Assembly (NCBI GenBank): GCA_023402395.1
Contig: JAEYGI010000070.1
Coordinates: 41,376 to 105,375, forward strand
DNA length: 64,000 nucleotides
Direction: 5' to 3'
From: Bacillota bacterium
Lineage (GTDB): Bacteria > Bacillota > UBA4882 > UBA8346
The notes beneath the pieces are model-generated. The model did not search any database. It saw only the letters and a list, made by a program, of their open reading frames with translations, and was not told the origin of the DNA. The translations under genes were made by a program, and so were the position numbers. Below, piece after piece: positions 7,448 to 16,475 of this stretch; positions within the stretch are counted from its first letter, which is position 1; every line of letters starts with the position of its first letter.

Positions 7448-8743
7448 TTATTGGTCAAGCGGCGTAATGGTTGCCCCTGGATAAAAATATTCCAAGATCT
7501 GCCGTTCATTATACCCCCGTTCGGCCATTCCCTTGGCGCCCCACTGGCTCAGGCCCACGCCGTGGCCCCAGCCGGAGCCTTTGATCACCAATAGCTGCGG
7601 TTCTTTGTCGCGCAACCATTCCCAGGGGTCAGGCAGATCCCAGGGCGGATTCAGAACCTCGGCGCCGAAACCGGGGAGCTCCGGGCTGCGGACGATGGCT
7701 TCCGGGAAAACCGCGCCATGAACCCACCACAGGGCAATGGCGGGTTCAGGTCCGTAGACGACCGCGATTTTAATATTGGCGCTCGGAATCCCCGTCTGAG
7801 CGCGGAACTGTTCGCCGCTGAGCGTCTGTTCGCCGAGAGTTCCTTTGAGGGCCAGTTTCAAGACCCGGCCGTCCTTTCCGAATTCCAGCGGCCGGATTTG
7901 AACCAAGGTTCCCAGCTGCGGATAGCTCCGGGCGGCCATGGCCTGAAGTTCCGGCCAGCTAAAACTGCGGGTCCATTGGGCGTGCGGCGAGTTGAAATCC
8001 CAATCGTAAACCTCTTTCAAATAAGGCAGCGAAACCGTCCACACTTTGGCGGGGTCAGCGGTCAGGCCGCCGGAGGAATCATAAAAAAAAGCCGAAATCG
8101 TTTTGCCGTCATAGGTGAGAACCTGGCCGGCGGTTTCGGCCACCGCCCGGTCGGTATTGGGATGCTCGACCGTGACTCCGCCATATGCCTGGCAATGGGT
8201 TGTGGCGCAAAGATCGAACCCTTCGGCGCCGTGCCGTCCCAGAGAAGCCGCGGCATAGGTCCGGGCCGCGACGGCCTGGGCCTTTAACGAGGCCAGCGGC
8301 CACGACGGGTAGACTTCCCGGGGAACCACCCCGCGCAAATAGTCTTCGACGGGCAACCGATTGATCAGGCTTAATCTGCCGCCGCCGGCCGTGATCAAAA
8401 ACTCCCCCCGGTAGCTCCGGTTATTCCAGCGAAGCAGCCCGGCATCGGGGATGATCCTGATCGGACCAGGCCCGACCGGGAGATTATTGAGAAAGATCAT
8501 GCCGTCCAGCGCCGCCACCGATACCTGCTCCCCGGGCAGCGCCAATTGTTCCGGAGTCTCCCGGGCCAGGTCGAAGAGGTAGCCCCCGGCGCTGAAATCA
8601 AAACAGAGTTCAGCCTGACCCTGGGCCAATCCGACCCGGACCAAAGCGGCCCCGTTTTGGGCGGCAGCCGGAAAGCCGGCTCCCGAGACGAGCAGGACCG
8701 ACAGTAAAACGATCAACGCAACCTTTTCGAGCCGGCTTCTCAT
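7448..8743 (-). CDS. spoIID: SpoIID/LytB-domain sporulation protein
   Basis: SpoIID is a membrane-linked lytic transglycosylase needed for engulfment of the forespore. The 431-residue product has an N-terminal signal or anchor (about residues 8-27), the SpoIID domain with LPVEDYLRGVVPREVYPSWP, whose Glu in PREVYPSW aligns with the catalytic residue of the family, the AARTYA segment, and the terminal GSGWGHGVGLSQWGAKGMA motif. A GAGAGG site precedes the ATG. The N-terminal 100 residues are less conserved. The spoIID-queA-tgt order is common in clostridia. It could be a LytB paralogue rather than SpoIID itself, but the context favours SpoIID. Confidence 0.88.
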   Translation of the reverse strand: MRSRLEKVALIVLLSVLLVSGAGFPAAAQNGAALVRVGLAQGQAELCFDFSAGGYLFDLARETPEQLALPGEQVSVAALDGMIFLNNLPVGPGPIRIIPDAGLLRWNNRSYRGEFLITAGGGRLSLINRLPVEDYLRGVVPREVYPSWPLASLKAQAVAARTYAAASLGRHGAEGFDLCATTHCQAYGGVTVEHPNTDRAVAETAGQVLTYDGKTISAFFYDSSGGLTADPAKVWTVSLPYLKEVYDWDFNSPHAQWTRSFSWPELQAMAARSYPQLGTLVQIRPLEFGKDGRVLKLALKGTLGEQTLSGEQFRAQTGIPSANIKIAVVYGPEPAIALWWVHGAVFPEAIVRSPELPGFGAEVLNPPWDLPDPWEWLRDKEPQLLVIKGSGWGHGVGLSQWGAKGMAERGYNERQILEYFYPGATITPLDQ

Positions 8744-9126
8744 CGAACCTCTCCGTCAAAATCAACCTTCCGGCCTCGCGGACATTGCCTCCGGGCAATA
8801 AACGATCGGGCCGGACTCGGAAAATATCAAAAACGCGCGCCGGAAAAGGGCGCGGTGCCGAAAAATATCAGTTTTAATCCGCCGGAGACCAATCATTCGA
8901 CAAATTTGATCATTCCGCTGCCGGAAATGATCAGTTTTTAACGGAAAATATAAGCCCGGAGTTCCAAGTAAGTCATTTGATCGTCCCGGCGTTCTTTCGC
9001 CAAGCCAAAAATTCCTCATCCCGACCGGCAACGAATCCAATTCTAAAGCGATCCACCCAAACCAAAGACCAACAAGCTAGAAACCAGGAACTAAGTACAA
9101 ACTAGGAACCGGGAACTAAAATCCCT
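8744..9126. repeat. Intergenic: dispersed CCGGAA-rich repeat copy A plus AACTAGG repeats
   Basis: From about 8779 to 9000 the sequence matches other intergenic stretches in this window: TCCGGGCAATA..CGATCGG near 8790 matches the complement of 28360-28395, and CCGGAAATGATCAGTTTTTAACGGAAAA (8920-8948) matches 63434-63460. At 9061-9120 it carries AACTAGGAACC-type repeats like those beside tgt. No convincing gene. Confidence 0.65.
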
Positions 9127-10011
9127 TCACTCCCGCTCCTCCCAATATCCGAACTCTTTGAGCGAACCGGGATGGTTCCGCCATTTCTCGCGTACCTTGA
9201 CCCACAGATTCAGATAAACGGATGCCCCCAGCAAGGTCTCGATCTGGTCCCGGGCCGCCTGGCCGATCTGTTTCAACCGCCCGCCTCCGGCGCCGATCAA
9301 AATCCCTTTCTGCGAATCCCGTTCCACATAAATCACGGCGTCAATATAGATCAGGCCGTTGTCCCGCTCCTTGAACTCGTTGACCTGAACCGCGACGGAG
9401 TGGGGAACCTCTTCCTCGGTAAACCGCAGCGCCTGTTCGCGGACGAACTCAGCCACGATGAACCGCTCGGGATGGTCGGTGACCATCTCCGGCGGATAGA
9501 AGGGCGGTCCGGCGGGGAGCTTTTGGACGATCTCCCGGATTAACCGATCCACTCCGGCGCCGGTCTTGGCGGAAACCCGCAAGGCTTCGGGGAACCCCGG
9601 CGGGTTCTCCAGAACCGCCTCCGGGCCGAGCAGGTCGGCCTTATTCCAGACCGGGAGCACCGGCAAGCCCGGTTCGGCCAGCGCCTCGGCGACCCGGCGG
9701 TCGGCCGGGGTCAGGCCGGCCTCGGCATCCAGCAGCCAGAGCACTACGTCGCCGGAATGCAAGGCGCCCAAGGCGGTTTTAACCATCTGGCTTCCCAATT
9801 GATGCAGCGGCTTATGAATCCCCGGCGTGTCGATCCAGACGATCTGGTAGTCCGGGGTGGTCAGAATCCCCCGCAGTTGGTCCCGGGTCGTCTGGGGCTT
9901 GTCGGAGACAATGGTGATCTTCTGGCCGACGATCCGGTTGAGCAGGCTCGATTTTCCGACATTGGGCCGGCCGGTCAGGGTCACGAAGCCCGATTTGAAT
10001 TTCACTTTCAT
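9127..10011 (-). CDS. era: GTPase Era
   Basis: Era is an essential GTPase that binds the 3' end of 16S rRNA and assists small-subunit assembly. The 294-residue product shows the P-loop GRPNVGKSSLLN, DTPGIH (G3), NKAD (G4), SAKTG (G5), and a C-terminal KH domain with GILIGAGGGRLKQIG. I choose ATG 10011 because it overlaps the stop of the upstream GNAT gene as ATGA; ATGs at 10023 and 10029 are possible. It belongs to the cdd-GNAT-era string on the minus strand. Confidence 0.96.
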   Translation of the reverse strand: MKVKFKSGFVTLTGRPNVGKSSLLNRIVGQKITIVSDKPQTTRDQLRGILTTPDYQIVWIDTPGIHKPLHQLGSQMVKTALGALHSGDVVLWLLDAEAGLTPADRRVAEALAEPGLPVLPVWNKADLLGPEAVLENPPGFPEALRVSAKTGAGVDRLIREIVQKLPAGPPFYPPEMVTDHPERFIVAEFVREQALRFTEEEVPHSVAVQVNEFKERDNGLIYIDAVIYVERDSQKGILIGAGGGRLKQIGQAARDQIETLLGASVYLNLWVKVREKWRNHPGSLKEFGYWEERE

Positions 10012-10487
10012 TCGCTGTCCCATTTCCATTCAAACAGCCACCGATCTTCGCCGGAGCCGTAATAATCCTTTAAAAAGTCCACCTTGCGCATGCGGTACTT
10101 GTCCTGGCAAATGTGAATGGCAATCTGATTCTCGGGATGGACGGTGAGCTGTAGCCGCTTGAAGCCGGCCCGGGGCAAGCCTTCGAAGATGAATTTCAGC
10201 ATCGTGGAGCCGATCCCGTAGCCCTGGTAATCCTTCATGACCGCGTATCCGTAGAGGTAGGCTAATTCCGGATCGCGCCAGTCCCGCATCAATTCCGCGA
10301 TCCCCACCGGTTCCCCGTCGTATCGGGCCAGATAAACCCGGCCGTAATGCAGAAACGGCGGCAACGACCATTCATTCAAGCTTCCCGGGCCAAAGGCCTC
10401 CTCGTCAATGGCCAGCATGACCTCGCGCAGATAATCGTCGATCTTGGTGACAATCTCGATGCTGATTTTGTGTTCCGGTGAATCCAT
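10008..10487 (-). CDS. GNAT-family N-acetyltransferase
   Basis: A 159-residue protein with the GNAT acetyl-CoA binding motif in YAVMKDYQGYGIGSTML (about residues 95-111; Q/R-x-x-G-x-G/A type) and flanking strands such as GEPVGIAELM. The family acetylates amines on proteins or small molecules; the acceptor is unknown. It lies between cdd and era, where most Firmicutes have no such gene, and overlaps the era start by four bases, so it is translationally coupled. A link to ribosome or tRNA modification is possible from context but is only inference. Confidence 0.85.
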   Translation of the reverse strand: MDSPEHKISIEIVTKIDDYLREVMLAIDEEAFGPGSLNEWSLPPFLHYGRVYLARYDGEPVGIAELMRDWRDPELAYLYGYAVMKDYQGYGIGSTMLKFIFEGLPRAGFKRLQLTVHPENQIAIHICQDKYRMRKVDFLKDYYGSGEDRWLFEWKWDSE

Positions 10488-10502
10488 TCCCCGTCCCCCC
10501 GC

Positions 10503-10904
10503 TTACTTGTTCAAAAATTTTGGTGTAAAAGCGCGCGGCAGGAACTCCTCAAGCGTGCTCTCGGTAATCCGGCCGTCAAGATTCGCCAGGTATATTTTAA
10601 GGTCCGGCCCAAATTCCGCCAAAAACTGCCGGCAGATTCCACAGGGCGAGCCGGGGGTATCGCCATCGGTCACGACCGCCAGCGCCAAAAAGCGGGTGTC
10701 TCCCTCGGAGATAGCCTTAACGGCCGCGGTCCGCTCCGCGCAAATGGTCGCGGCGTAGGAGGCGTTCTCGACATTGCAGCCGGTATGAATCCGGCCCGAT
10801 TCGGCCAGCAGGGCGGCGCCGACCTTATAATTGGAATACGGGGCGTACGCCTGGTCGCGGGCGGCCTTGGCCGCGGCGATCAGTTCCAGTTTCCGGTCCG
10901 TCAT
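10503..10904 (-). CDS. cdd: Cytidine deaminase
   Basis: Converts cytidine and deoxycytidine to uridine forms for pyrimidine salvage. The 133-residue product has the zinc-deaminase motifs CAERTAA (here T-I-C-A-E-R) and PCGICRQ, plus the substrate segment NVENASYAAT. It is a small tetrameric-type Cdd of normal length. The start at ATG 10904 is preferred because AAGGAG lies six bases upstream; earlier in-frame ATGs fall on or before that site. It is part of the conserved dgkA-cdd-era block. Confidence 0.95.
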   Translation of the reverse strand: MTDRKLELIAAAKAARDQAYAPYSNYKVGAALLAESGRIHTGCNVENASYAATICAERTAAVKAISEGDTRFLALAVVTDGDTPGSPCGICRQFLAEFGPDLKIYLANLDGRITESTLEEFLPRAFTPKFLNK

Positions 10905-10928
10905 ACGCATCTCCTTAGGTTTCATCGG

Positions 10929-11624
10929 TTATAGCAACTGAAAAATGAGCGTAGTTACCAAAAAACCCAGTACCCCGCCGGCCAGGACTTCTCCGGGAGT
11001 ATGGATCTTGCTCTCAATCCGGCTTTCAGCCACTAAAACCAGCAGGAACATTGCCAACGCGGCGGGCAAGCCCCGTTTGGTCAGGAAGAGGATCGCGGTG
11101 GCGGCGGCGGCGGCCAATGCCGTATGGCCGCTGGGCATGCCGCCCTGAACCGGCCGGCCGGTATTGGTGAGGGCTTTTCCGGCAATGGTAAAGACCACTG
11201 TAAAGACCAGCGCCAGCAAGGTCAGATAGGCCGGCCCTTTTTTGAGGGAAACGATGACCATCGGGATCATCGGATCAAATTTCGGGAAAAAAATCAGGTA
11301 GCCCACGAACACGGCCACGGTCGAGGCGACCAGCACCGCTCCGGCCGCCACATTTTTGGCGATGGCCGCCAGCGGGTGCCGCTCCTGGGTCACCAGGTCC
11401 ACCGCCACTTCAATGGCGGTATTGACCATCTCCGCCACAACCACGAAAGCGATGGTGACAAAGAGCATCAGAATTTCCAGTTTGGTCAGCTTCAGGATCA
11501 GCGACGCCGTCAGCACCACGGCGGTGGTCGCAAAATGAAAGCGCATGTTCCGCTGAGTCTTCAGTGTATAAACGACTCCGTCAAAAGCATAATTGAATGA
11601 ATCCAGCAACGTTCTGACTTTCAC
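10929..11624 (-). CDS. dgkA: Diacylglycerol/undecaprenol kinase fused to PAP2 phosphatase
   Basis: The N-terminal half (about 1-110) is an integral membrane kinase of the DgkA/UndPK family, with NMRFH and the hallmark EMVNTAIEVAVDL. The C-terminal half (about 120-231) is a PAP2 lipid phosphatase: KALTNTGRP fits the K-x6-RP motif, followed by MPSGHTA and by SRIESKIHTPGE, the last motif with Glu in place of the usual Asp. Kinase and phosphatase for the same lipid carrier are thus in one polypeptide. GTG start overlaps the ybeY stop (GTGA), so the two are coupled. Role: recycling of undecaprenol or diacylglycerol; direction of flux is not evident. Confidence 0.9.
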   Translation of the reverse strand: MKVRTLLDSFNYAFDGVVYTLKTQRNMRFHFATTAVVLTASLILKLTKLEILMLFVTIAFVVVAEMVNTAIEVAVDLVTQERHPLAAIAKNVAAGAVLVASTVAVFVGYLIFFPKFDPMIPMVIVSLKKGPAYLTLLALVFTVVFTIAGKALTNTGRPVQGGMPSGHTALAAAAATAILFLTKRGLPAALAMFLLVLVAESRIESKIHTPGEVLAGGVLGFLVTTLIFQLL

Positions 11625-12094
11625 CGGGGTTCCCTCCCCAGCTCGAAGGCTACCAATACCTCTTCCTCGGCCGCGCGCATGGCCCGGGTCTCTTCCTCGC
11701 TTTGATGATCGAACCCCAACAGGTGCAGCAGGCCGTGAACAGCCAAAAAACAGAGTTCCCGCTCGAAGGAATGGCCATACTCCGCCGCCTGGTCCCGGGC
11801 CCGCTCCACTGAAATGAAAATATCTCCCAACAGTTCGGGGATTCCCTCGAAAACCTGGCCCGGCATGCCGCTTCCCTCGGTCATGGCGAAGGACAATACG
11901 TCAGTCGGTTGATCCAGGCCCCGGTATTGGGAGTTCAGTTCCTGAATATACGAATTGTCCACCAAAATGATGCTTGCTTCGGACTCGTCTCGCTCATATC
12001 GTTTCAATCCGCTTTCAACGACCCGCTCGATCAATTCGATCTGGCCGTCGGCGAGCGCCAGCTTATCCTGAATATTGTTTACCAGTATCGGCAA
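11621..12094 (-). CDS. ybeY: Endoribonuclease YbeY
   Basis: YbeY is a metal-dependent RNase needed for 16S rRNA maturation and ribosome quality control. The 157-residue product has the signature HGLLHLLGFDH (three metal-binding His, about residues 124-134), preceded by DVLSFAM and GDIFIS. The TTG start at 12094 overlaps the end of pgpH by 32 bases, and the ribosome binding site (GAGGAAG) is a little distant, so the exact start is not certain. Gene order phoH-pgpH-ybeY-dgkA is the standard Firmicute one. Confidence 0.95.
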   Translation of the reverse strand: MPILVNNIQDKLALADGQIELIERVVESGLKRYERDESEASIILVDNSYIQELNSQYRGLDQPTDVLSFAMTEGSGMPGQVFEGIPELLGDIFISVERARDQAAEYGHSFERELCFLAVHGLLHLLGFDHQSEEETRAMRAAEEEVLVAFELGREPR

Positions 12095-14282
12095 TGTTCT
12101 TCTTCCTCTCGATCTCTTTCAACACTGTCTCCGGATATTCGATGCGGTTGTGGAACATTCCTCCCAGCACCTTAAGAAAACTGTTCTTTACGCTGTTTAA
12201 GTCCCTCAAGGTCAGGTCGCACTCGTCGAACTGGCCGTCATCCAGCCGCTCGCGGATAATCTTCTGAATCAGGGCTTCCACTTTAGCCGGGGTCGGCTTA
12301 GCCAGGGACCGGACCGCGGCTTCCACCGAATCGGCCAGCATCACCAGGGCCGCTTCCTTGCTCCGGGGTTTCGGGCCCTCGTACCGGAAGTCCTCTTCGA
12401 TCAGGTTTTCTTTCTCGCCCTGGACATTTTCGGTGGCCCGCTTATAAAAATACCGGACCAGATCGGTGCCGTGATGCTGTTCGATAATGGCGATCAGTTT
12501 GTCGGGCAGGCCGTGCTCCCGGGCGATCTCCGCCCCTTCCTTGACGTGATAGGTAATGATCAAAGTGCTCAAGGTGGGGTTCAGTTTTTCATGCGGATTA
12601 TCCAGCCCCATTTGATTTTCCACGAAGAAATAGGGGCGCTTGATTTTGCCGATATCATGATAATACGATCCGACCCTTACCCACAGCGCGTCGGCGCCGA
12701 TTCCCTCGGCGGCGGCCTCGGCCAGGTTTCCCACCATGATGCTGTGATGATAGGTGCCGGGCGCCTCAATCTGCAACCGCCGCAACAGCGGATGGCCAGG
12801 ATTGGACAGCTCCAGCAGCCGGATCGGGGACGTCAATTTGAACAAATGCTCTACGAACGGGATCGAGCCGATGGCCAGCACCGACGATAAAAAGCCGTTG
12901 GCGATGGCAAACAGCACCGCATCGAATTTGAAGGCCGTCCGGAACAGCAAATTGAGCGCGATGGCGGTGGCGGCGTTGATGATCATCAGCAATGAACCGC
13001 TCCGGACCAGGTCGCGCTGACGCTGGAAATCCTTGAGCGCCAGGACCGAGACCATTCCGCTGATAAAATAAAACACCGTCAGCGCCAGGCTGAAATCAAC
13101 GATAATCCCGCCGAACAGGCTAAGGATGGCGGCCATCGACAGCGCCAACTGGGGGTTGACCATGATGCTGATCACCATGGTGGCAAAACTGACCGGCGCC
13201 AGATAGGGAAGCGACTGGGTGTCGGCCAGCGAAAAGACCTTAATCATGCCGACCACCAGCACCAACAGGATTAATAACAGGTATAGGAGCCGTTCCTGTT
13301 TGAACAGCCAGGGCTGAAACTGCAAGATGTAGACCAGCCCCAGCACTACCAGAAGCAATATGAAAAACGACAGGCTGAGAAAGACCCGGATCCGGTTCGA
13401 TTCATCGGCGATCAGATGCAATTCCTTCAGCATCTGGAGATCGTTCTCGGTGATCACTTGGTTTTTGGCGATCAGCACCTCGTTTTTATGCCGGATCACA
13501 TCCGGCACTTCCCGCCGGACCTGCTCTTTCAACCGGGCAATTTTCACGTTGTTCAGGACCAGATTGGGGCGGAGCGCCACGGCCAACACTTCGCCAAGCG
13601 CCGGCCGGAGTTCCAGCCGGATCTGCCGTTCCTCCAGCAGCAATGAAAGGGACAGCCGGACTTTCTCCAGGTCGCGCTCGTCGATCCTCTGGCTGGACAG
13701 GACTTCCACCAGGGTTTGATGGGATTTTTCCTTTAGTTCCCGATAATCTCCTTCCGGCAGTCTCAGCAAGCCGCGGAGCAATTGACGATTAAAGCCCTCG
13801 GGCAGAAATTTCTGGATCCTGCTTAAAAGCGCCGCTTCACCGGCGGAATCCTTAAATTTCGACTCCCGGTCAAACTGCTTCCGTTCCTGGTCAATAAGCT
13901 GAAAAACCTGGTTTAGCCGATATGAAACGTCGCTGCTGACTGAAGTGTCGATTTTATAATAATCCGGATCTTGCCGCGCGATTTCCACCGCCCGGAACTC
14001 CGCCTCGTCGCGGGCCAGCTTGGTGGCTTCGATGTCGACGACGTCCTTTGGGGCAATGACTTCGATCTTGCTGATCTGGCCCGCTTTCAGCTCAAGCGCC
14101 CTTGGGAACAGATTGATCTGGAGCAAGGTGATGAGCAGGGAGAAGCAGATCAGGACCAATAGGCCTTCCCGGACGGAAGGGATCCTGACCACGCCGATCA
14201 TCCGGGTCATCACGTCCAGCGGCGCCCGGGGTGAAGTTTTGGTTTTACGGACATTTTGCGATTGAGTTTCGTTATGGTCCAA
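12063..14282 (-). CDS. pgpH: PgpH-type c-di-AMP phosphodiesterase (7TM-HD)
   Basis: This family (PgpH/YqfF) hydrolyses cyclic di-AMP. The product of about 739 residues has an N-terminal membrane segment, a long extracytoplasmic 7TMR-HDED domain, a block of about seven membrane helices in the middle, and a C-terminal cytosolic HD domain with GTYHHS, SYYHDIGK near residue 540, LIITYHVKEG and IEQHHGTDLV. I choose TTG 14282, six bases after GAGGAG, which slightly overlaps the end of phoH; GTG 14285 is also possible, and the open frame upstream only shadows phoH. Notable here because a c-di-AMP riboswitch occurs at 31143-31314. Confidence 0.94.
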   Translation of the reverse strand: MDHNETQSQNVRKTKTSPRAPLDVMTRMIGVVRIPSVREGLLVLICFSLLITLLQINLFPRALELKAGQISKIEVIAPKDVVDIEATKLARDEAEFRAVEIARQDPDYYKIDTSVSSDVSYRLNQVFQLIDQERKQFDRESKFKDSAGEAALLSRIQKFLPEGFNRQLLRGLLRLPEGDYRELKEKSHQTLVEVLSSQRIDERDLEKVRLSLSLLLEERQIRLELRPALGEVLAVALRPNLVLNNVKIARLKEQVRREVPDVIRHKNEVLIAKNQVITENDLQMLKELHLIADESNRIRVFLSLSFFILLLVVLGLVYILQFQPWLFKQERLLYLLLILLVLVVGMIKVFSLADTQSLPYLAPVSFATMVISIMVNPQLALSMAAILSLFGGIIVDFSLALTVFYFISGMVSVLALKDFQRQRDLVRSGSLLMIINAATAIALNLLFRTAFKFDAVLFAIANGFLSSVLAIGSIPFVEHLFKLTSPIRLLELSNPGHPLLRRLQIEAPGTYHHSIMVGNLAEAAAEGIGADALWVRVGSYYHDIGKIKRPYFFVENQMGLDNPHEKLNPTLSTLIITYHVKEGAEIAREHGLPDKLIAIIEQHHGTDLVRYFYKRATENVQGEKENLIEEDFRYEGPKPRSKEAALVMLADSVEAAVRSLAKPTPAKVEALIQKIIRERLDDGQFDECDLTLRDLNSVKNSFLKVLGGMFHNRIEYPETVLKEIERKKNIADTGKQYSG

Positions 14283-15276
14283 CACTTTCTCCTCGATTGG
14301 TCTCAGCGGTTTCCCGCTGATATCGTTCGTAGGCCCGGATGATGCGCTGCACCAGTTCGTGGCGGACCACGTCACGGTCGGTCAACATGACCACGCTGAT
14401 TCCGGGCACGTTCTCAAAGATCCTGGCCACGTCGGCCAGGCCGGAAACAGTGCCTTTTGGCAGATCCACCTGGGTAATATCCCCGGTGACCACCGCCTTG
14501 GAGCCGAAACCGAGCCGGGTCAGGAACATCTTCATCTGTTCGGGGGTGGTATTCTGGGCCTCGTCCAAAATGATGAAGGAATCATCCAGCGTCCGGCCGC
14601 GCATATACGCCAGCGGCGCAATCTCGATCATCCCCCGCTCCAGGTTTTTTTGAAACAAGTCCACTCCCATGATGTCAAAAAGCGCGTCGTAAAGCGGACG
14701 CAGGTAAGGATCGACTTTCTCCTGCAGATCGCCGGGGAGAAAACCCAGTTTTTCGCCGGCTTCCACCGCCGGCCGGGTCAGGATCAGCCGGTTGACCTCC
14801 TTGGCCTGAAGCGCGGCGACGGCCAGCGCCACCGCCAGATAGGTCTTGCCGGTTCCGGCCGGGCCAATGCCGAAAGTCAACCCGTTATTGTTGATGGAAT
14901 CCACATACTGTTTCTGTCCGATGGTGCGCGGGAACAGTTTTTTGCCCCGCGCGGTCACCGCCACGGCCTCCTGGTTGAGAATGGAGACCCGGTGAAGCTC
15001 CCCTTCTTTGGCCAGATTCACCATATAGGCGATCTCCGACAGTCCCGGATGAAACCCCTTCCGCAACTGTTCGTCGAGAATCGCCAATATCTCCGACCCG
15101 CGATCGACATCAAGCTCCTCGCCGCAGAGAGTTAACTCATTGCCGCGCGAAAAAATATCAATCCCGAGTCCCTCGCCGATCTGGCGGAGATTCTCTTCCT
15201 GTTTCCCGACGAGTTGCGGCGCGAACCGGGGGTCGGTTGTTAATTTTAATTCTTTTTGCCCCACTAAACGATTCAA
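14272..15276 (-). CDS. phoH: PhoH-family ATPase
   Basis: PhoH-like P-loop ATPases are linked to RNA handling; the ybeY neighbourhood is highly conserved. The 334-residue product has an N-terminal region resembling a KH-like/R3H-type module, the Walker A motif GPAGTGKTYLAVA near residue 138, RPAVEAGEKLGFLPGDLQEK, and Walker B-like FIILDEAQNTTPEQMKMFLTR. The start drawn is TTG, which overlaps the yqfD stop (TTGA), with AAAGGAG just upstream; a GTG four codons later is possible. Translationally coupled to both neighbours. Confidence 0.95.
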   Translation of the reverse strand: MNRLVGQKELKLTTDPRFAPQLVGKQEENLRQIGEGLGIDIFSRGNELTLCGEELDVDRGSEILAILDEQLRKGFHPGLSEIAYMVNLAKEGELHRVSILNQEAVAVTARGKKLFPRTIGQKQYVDSINNNGLTFGIGPAGTGKTYLAVALAVAALQAKEVNRLILTRPAVEAGEKLGFLPGDLQEKVDPYLRPLYDALFDIMGVDLFQKNLERGMIEIAPLAYMRGRTLDDSFIILDEAQNTTPEQMKMFLTRLGFGSKAVVTGDITQVDLPKGTVSGLADVARIFENVPGISVVMLTDRDVVRHELVQRIIRAYERYQRETAETNRGESVGP

Positions 15277-16472
15277 GGCTCCTTTCGGGGCGGAGCGATC
15301 ATCGCGATATCCTGGATGGTCTCGATCGTTACCATCAATCGGCGAAAATTGCCGTCGTCAACCCAGGTTTCCACTAGGGAGCCCGCCTTGGCCCCGGGAA
15401 GATAGTTCAACTTCGCTTCGATCTCGCGGCGGGCGGCCCGCTCCACTTCACCCGAGGTTCGCCGGAGGAGCCGCCAGTGTGTCTCCCGCCATATATCCTT
15501 AATTATTTCTACAGTTTCTCCAGGATTCCTGCCTTGAAATATCCGTTTCCGTTGCCGGGTCCAGGAAGCCGGACCAGCCGGCCGTTTTCCAAAATGAAGC
15601 AGCGGATAGAGCTTGCCGCCCCATCGCAGGCTATACGCCACTAATCCGGTGCGGCCGGTTACCGGAATCCAACCGGTTTTGGGTTCCGTCACCTCCAAAT
15701 CATACCACACTCGCGCTTCGACTATTCCGCCGGCCGGAACCTTTTTTTGAACCATCTCGCCACTGGCCTTGTCGGTCTGCCACTCATTGCCGGCGATCAG
15801 CAAATCCCCTGCGGCTACTGTCTGCCCTTCCCGGACCGCCGGCGTGCCCCGGATCACCGCGACTTTGGTTACTAGCCCATCCCGGGCCGCGATCAGATCG
15901 TAGCTTTCAAGCCGGACCGGGGCGGTTTTCCGTTTAACCACGGTCACCTCGGCGACCACTCCCCGCACCTCCAGCCCAAACCAGACCGCCTGGGGTGTTC
16001 TGAGCATAACCTCCCGTTCCAGCATCCGTTTTTGGGCCATTATTTCCCGGCGGGCAACGCCGGGCCTGACTCCCATTTGATGAAGGGTCGCGAGCAGCCG
16101 TGTCCGGTCTTCCCCTTCAAAACCACTGATTTTAACGACCATTACCAGCGAAGAAAGATAAAGCAATGCCGCCACGAACAGACCGCTTCCCACCAGAAAA
16201 GTCCGGCGGCGCCGGATTTTCCGCCAGATGAACGGCGCTCCCCGTTTCCGGCGTAAGTGAACCGTGGCCCCTGCGGTTTTGGCACAACGCCTGATTCGTA
16301 AAAAACCCTGCGCCCGGAGTTTGACGTGAATCACTTCCGGCCCCAGCCGCCGCACGTCCCAAAGCCACAGCCCGCTTCCGGTCAGCAAATTGATGAACTT
16401 CTCCAAAAAGGGCCCGCGCGCCAGGATCTCCACATACCCGGTGAGCCAGGCGATAATCCGCTGCAACAGCAC
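15273..16472 (-). CDS. yqfD: Sporulation protein YqfD
   Basis: YqfD-family proteins are expressed in sporulation and are needed for a late stage of the process in Bacillus. The 399-residue product has the family's N-terminal cytoplasmic region (WLTGYVEILARG, a YqfD hallmark), one membrane helix at about residues 91-111, and a long outer domain that includes RDGLVTKVAVIRGTPAVREGQTVAAGDLLIAG, a biotinyl/lipoyl-like hairpin typical of the family. GTG start with GAGGT upstream, three bases after the yqfC stop. It is consistent with sigma-E control, though I did not identify a promoter. Confidence 0.92.
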   Translation of the reverse strand: MLLQRIIAWLTGYVEILARGPFLEKFINLLTGSGLWLWDVRRLGPEVIHVKLRAQGFLRIRRCAKTAGATVHLRRKRGAPFIWRKIRRRRTFLVGSGLFVAALLYLSSLVMVVKISGFEGEDRTRLLATLHQMGVRPGVARREIMAQKRMLEREVMLRTPQAVWFGLEVRGVVAEVTVVKRKTAPVRLESYDLIAARDGLVTKVAVIRGTPAVREGQTVAAGDLLIAGNEWQTDKASGEMVQKKVPAGGIVEARVWYDLEVTEPKTGWIPVTGRTGLVAYSLRWGGKLYPLLHFGKRPAGPASWTRQRKRIFQGRNPGETVEIIKDIWRETHWRLLRRTSGEVERAARREIEAKLNYLPGAKAGSLVETWVDDGNFRRLMVTIETIQDIAMIAPPRKEP

Positions 16473-16475
16473 CTG

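Noticed and set aside
8762..9040. 92-codon minus-strand ORF in the spoIID-era spacer
   Set aside because: Covers a dispersed repeat; no ribosome binding site; composition Arg/Gly-rich by CCGG bias.
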